A stretch of 64,000 nt of DNA from Cochliopodium minus (lineage: Eukaryota > Discosea > Himatismenida > Cochliopodiidae). Location: contig JAMYWO010000029.1 of the NCBI GenBank assembly GCA_024220525.1, positions 43,579 to 107,578 of the forward strand, written 5' to 3'. The number at the start of each line of letters is the position of its first letter. Positions within the stretch are counted from its first letter, which is position 1. The translations under genes were made by a program, and so were the position numbers. Under the pieces are notes generated by a model that did no database searches, was not told the origin of the DNA, and saw only the letters and a list, made by a program, of their open reading frames with translations. Positions 61,357 to 64,000 of this stretch are shown here, piece after piece.

Positions 61357-62595
61357 ATGGGAAATATTGAATCAACATTAGAAAAAGTTGCAGAAGAAAA
61401 ACAAATAGAATTAAATTTGAGGTAAATTAATTTGAAAGAGATATAAAATCAAAATTAATAAAAAGGATATAAGAATGATATGACCAATTGAAGATTATCT
61501 AAATTATATTGAACAAATAAAAAGAAGAATGATATTCAAAAGGAATATTTGTTGAAGTATCTAATTTTAAATATATAGAATTCTCATATTTAAATAATAT
61601 AGTAATATTATAAGATATAAAGATATCCATTTGAGTATATATTATCTATTCTTTGAATTTGATAAATTAAATAGCCAATAACATCTTAATTTAAAGAGAT
61701 AAAGGAATATCAAAGATCCCAGGAGAAGCACTCCAAAAATGCGTGACCCTAAGAAAAATAAACCTGGCATCAAACAAACTGAAAGAGCTGCCCGAAGAAA
61801 TAGGAAAGTTAGGCTCCCTCAACTACCTCAATATATTCGGGAACAAAATAGCAGAGTTGCCAGTAACAATAACAAAATGCGATTTGCTAGAATTTAACTC
61901 CGCTGCGAACAAAATAAAAGAATTGCCAAGAGGATTCGGTACATTTAAAAACTTGCAGATTTTAGACCTTTCTTCTAATCTTTTGACGGAGTTGTCTGCA
62001 CAAATTGGGTTAATTGTCACTTTGAGAGAATTACATGTTTCTTTCAACAAACTTAATAAACTTCCGCCTGAAATTGGGAAGCTTGTGGAGTTGAGACATT
62101 TTACCTGTGCTGGCAATGAGCTCATTGAATTGCCTATTGAAATTGGTGGTTTGAAACTTTTGGAGACTTTAGATTTTGGATCTAATAGAATTCAGGTAAA
62201 ATTTTTTGATTTTTTTTTATTTTTATAAAACAAAAAAACTTTTAAAATATGTTGAAGCATACAAATTTAAAAAATGGAATCGAAATTTCATAAATTTGTT
62301 TCTTTTTGCATCAACATTTCATTATATATTTTCATTGTTTTTTTTTTTTATGAACAGATTTGACAATTAATTCATTCTTTATTTAAAAATCTTCTTTAAA
62401 TTCCTTTTAATATTTTAGGTAATACCTCCAGAGTTAGGATTACTTGCAAAAATAAAGAAGATTAGTTTATCCAAAAATCCATTTATCAAGGAATTAGACC
62501 CTGTTTGTAGACAAGGAAATGATAAACTCCTCAACTTTCTCAGAAGTGAAGAATACGATCAGATTTACTTCAAGTTTTTGCAATCTCAAAAGTGA
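61357..62595 (+). CDS. Leucine-rich repeat protein, probably N-myristoylated
   Basis: Three exons: 61357 to about 61422, about 61699-62194 and about 62419-62595. MGNIESTLEKVAEEKQIEL fits an N-myristoylation site (Gly2, Ser6). It is followed by about eight LRRs of the SHOC2/PIRL type with xLxxLPxxIGxLxxLxxL spacing: LRKINLASNKLKELPEEIGK, LNIFGNKIAELPVTI, LQILDLSSNLLTELSAQIG, LRELHVSFNKLNKLPPEIGK and VIPPELGLLAKIKKISLSKN. A short helix ends it (DKLLNFLRSEEYDQIYFKF). Such proteins scaffold Ras-family or phosphatase signalling at membranes. Lipid anchoring is inferred from the motif only. Confidence 0.9.
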
Positions 62596-62902
62596 TCCAA
62601 TCTTACAAACAAAATAAGAAAATATACACATGAAGTCTCCTTCAAAAAAAAATACAATAAAAGAACTTTGTTTAATCATTTTTTTGATTGAATTAAATTT
62701 CAAATTTCTTTTTTATTTTTTTTTTTAAATGAAGACAATTAAAAAGAAAGTCTCCCTATTTTATTAAGAATCTATCATTTTTTGAGAAACAAAAATAGGT
62801 AAAAAAGGGAGTGTTGTCATTGGTTTGTTTGGTCAAACATTAAAGTAAAAAAATTTGGATAAGTTCAAATAAAAATACAATTAGGAAATTATTTCCCAAG
62901 TA
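62596..62902. other. Intergenic, about 300 bp
   Basis: 3' sequence of the LRR gene and of the decayed minus-strand gene. Nothing recognisable. Confidence 0.5.
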
Positions 62903-63641
62903 TTAAATCTCCGTTATTGTCAATGCATCACCATTAGAGACTTTAAAGAACATGAAGTGGTCAAAGTATTTACTATCGCATCTGAATCTCTTGAGAACTG
63001 AGAATTTGCAATGATTCAATTCAATCATCTTTATATTTTTGATTAAGTAAAGATGTGCATTTTCCAGGATGTTTTTTTTCTTTTCTAAATCATTGGTGTG
63101 GACAATAAAATTTCTTGTTATCCAAAAGGTCCAATTCAGAAGAAATGAGCGAGTTACTCCATTAATTTTGCTTGTAAAGTTTTTAAGAAAAAAGAATGTT
63201 TAATTCGCGAGTTCCTTTTCTTTACCATAAGCATCAATTTCCCATTTTTTTATCATCTTACATTTTAGAAGCAGATGTATTGAATCAAACTTTTCATTAC
63301 ATAATTACATTTTTTGTCTTTTGATCGAAAATAATTGTGGAGATTTTCCTAAAAAAATCTTTTATATTAGGTAAACAAAAAAAGTTAAGTCGAAAGAGTT
63401 TTTCCAACTCCATTCCCTCTTCTATCCACTTGATTTGATTTTTTGTAAAGATTTGATCAATTTTTTCTGCTTTTCTTCTCTTCAAACAACAATTTGAGTT
63501 TATTGTATTATCTTCAACTTCGAACGGATAACTGATTTTTAGTGTTCTTCCATTGATCAATGTTATAACATTTCAAAGGAGTTTTTCTTTTTGGAGTATT
63601 TGACCGGAATTGAGTGATTTCTGAGAAGATTTGGAGAACAT
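62903..63641 (-). pseudogene. Decayed host gene of unknown family
   Basis: Read from an ATG at 63641, coding-like sequence runs almost the full length but in pieces: MFSKSSQKSLNSGQILQKEK, then ITLINGRTLKISYPFEVEDN and WIEEGMELEKLFRLNFFCLP, then NEKFDSIHLLLKCKMIKKWE, then INGVTRSFLLNWTFWITRNF and IELNHCKFSVLKRFRCDSKY. The pieces are separated by an in-frame TGA (near 63573), a frame change (near 63297) and an in-frame TAA (near 63200), none of which is bordered by convincing splice sites. I do not recognise the family. A real gene with unusual introns is the alternative. Confidence 0.5.
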
Positions 63642-63691
63642 TCTCTTACTAATTTCTTTTTTTTATTTATCAAATAATATTCAAAAAAAAA

Positions 63692-64000
63692 ATGATATTA
63701 AAACCTCCTTTCACAAAAGAAATTGCTCTAAAAAAAACTAGAATAGCAGAAAATCTTTGGAACAGTAGATCTCCTGAAAAGATAGCATTGGCCTATACTG
63801 GTATTAATTAAATTCCTTTTATTTAAAAATCAAACAATAAATATTTTTATTTTACGTCAAGAGAATTGTTATTGGAGGAATAGAGATCTCTTTTTCATTG
63901 GAAGACCCAAAATAGTTGAATTTTTGACCAATAAATATAATAAAGAGAAAAATTACAAGCTTATCAAAGAATTATTCTGTTATACTGATGACAGGATTGG
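63692..64000 (+). CDS. DUF1348 (NTF2-like fold) protein, 5' part
   Basis: Exon 1 (63692-63800) codes [20 protein letters not shown] and [17 protein letters not shown]; after a 61-nt intron, exon 2 (from 63862) codes [20 protein letters not shown] and [19 protein letters not shown] before the window ends. The KPPFTxExAxxKxxxAExxWNSRxPExxAxAYT start and the WRNR segment are typical of DUF1348, a compact SnoaL/NTF2-like family common in bacteria and found in some eukaryotes. Biochemical function is unknown. Confidence 0.92.

Overview
The window reads as nuclear DNA of a very AT-rich, intron-dense unicellular eukaryote using the standard genetic code. Genes sit 50 to 500 bp apart on both strands. 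Introns are mostly 50-120 nt GT-AG, but a minority are long and filled with 7-mer (A6T) tracts. Gene content is typical of a free-living amoeboid or flagellated protist: talin-like and vinculin-like proteins, BAR and Sec7 trafficking proteins, a PEX5 peroxisomal receptor, F-box, LRR and ankyrin proteins, and a TauE/SafE transporter with a PSI domain. I cannot name the species; an amoebozoan or a nearby lineage is only a guess. I saw no rRNA, tRNA, CRISPR array, transposon or virus-derived element.

Layout. 1-10.2 kb: N-terminal half of a myotubularin phosphatase with talin F0/F1-like lobes, a serine carboxypeptidase, a CWC27 cyclophilin and PEX5. 10.4-17 kb: two tandem methionine sulfoxide reductases B, mitochondrial TFB1M, a START protein and a DGAT2-family acyltransferase. 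17-26.6 kb: a BAR-RasGAP protein, an F-box/TPR protein, an OGFOD2-like dioxygenase with a His-rich tail and a vinculin-family protein cut off at an assembly join. 26.6-34.9 kb is an assembly-troubled stretch: a truncated and a complete TauE/SafE gene, the catalytic C-terminal half of a myotubularin, a stray copy of an ABC-transporter exon, and a pseudouridine glycosidase-kinase fusion. 34.9-50.9 kb: a coiled-coil fragment, a Prx5-type peroxiredoxin, an RRM-RGD/RGG-LRR protein, an F-box protein, a protein kinase, an ABC transporter, a thioredoxin plus alpha/beta-hydrolase fusion and an unrecognised protein. 51-64 kb: a large F-box-LRR-ankyrin protein, a Sec7-PH ArfGEF, a probably myristoylated LRR protein, a small decayed gene and the start of a DUF1348 (NTF2-like) gene.

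Main messages. (1) Two non-overlapping, complementary myotubularin halves lie about 28 kb apart on the same strand. Each ends in an intron made of the same 7-mer tract, which suggests one gene split by misassembly at that tract. (2) All three N-marked joins (26570, 32372, 34547-34930) touch this tract. (3) The psuK part of the pseudouridine gene appears to use a one-nucleotide exon, and its psuG part a GC-AG intron. (4) Several proteins have unusual architectures or changed active-site residues (BAR-RasGAP without arginines, Prx5 with Pro to Val, Trx-hydrolase with Asp at the nucleophile elbow, PEX5 without the N-terminal Cys).
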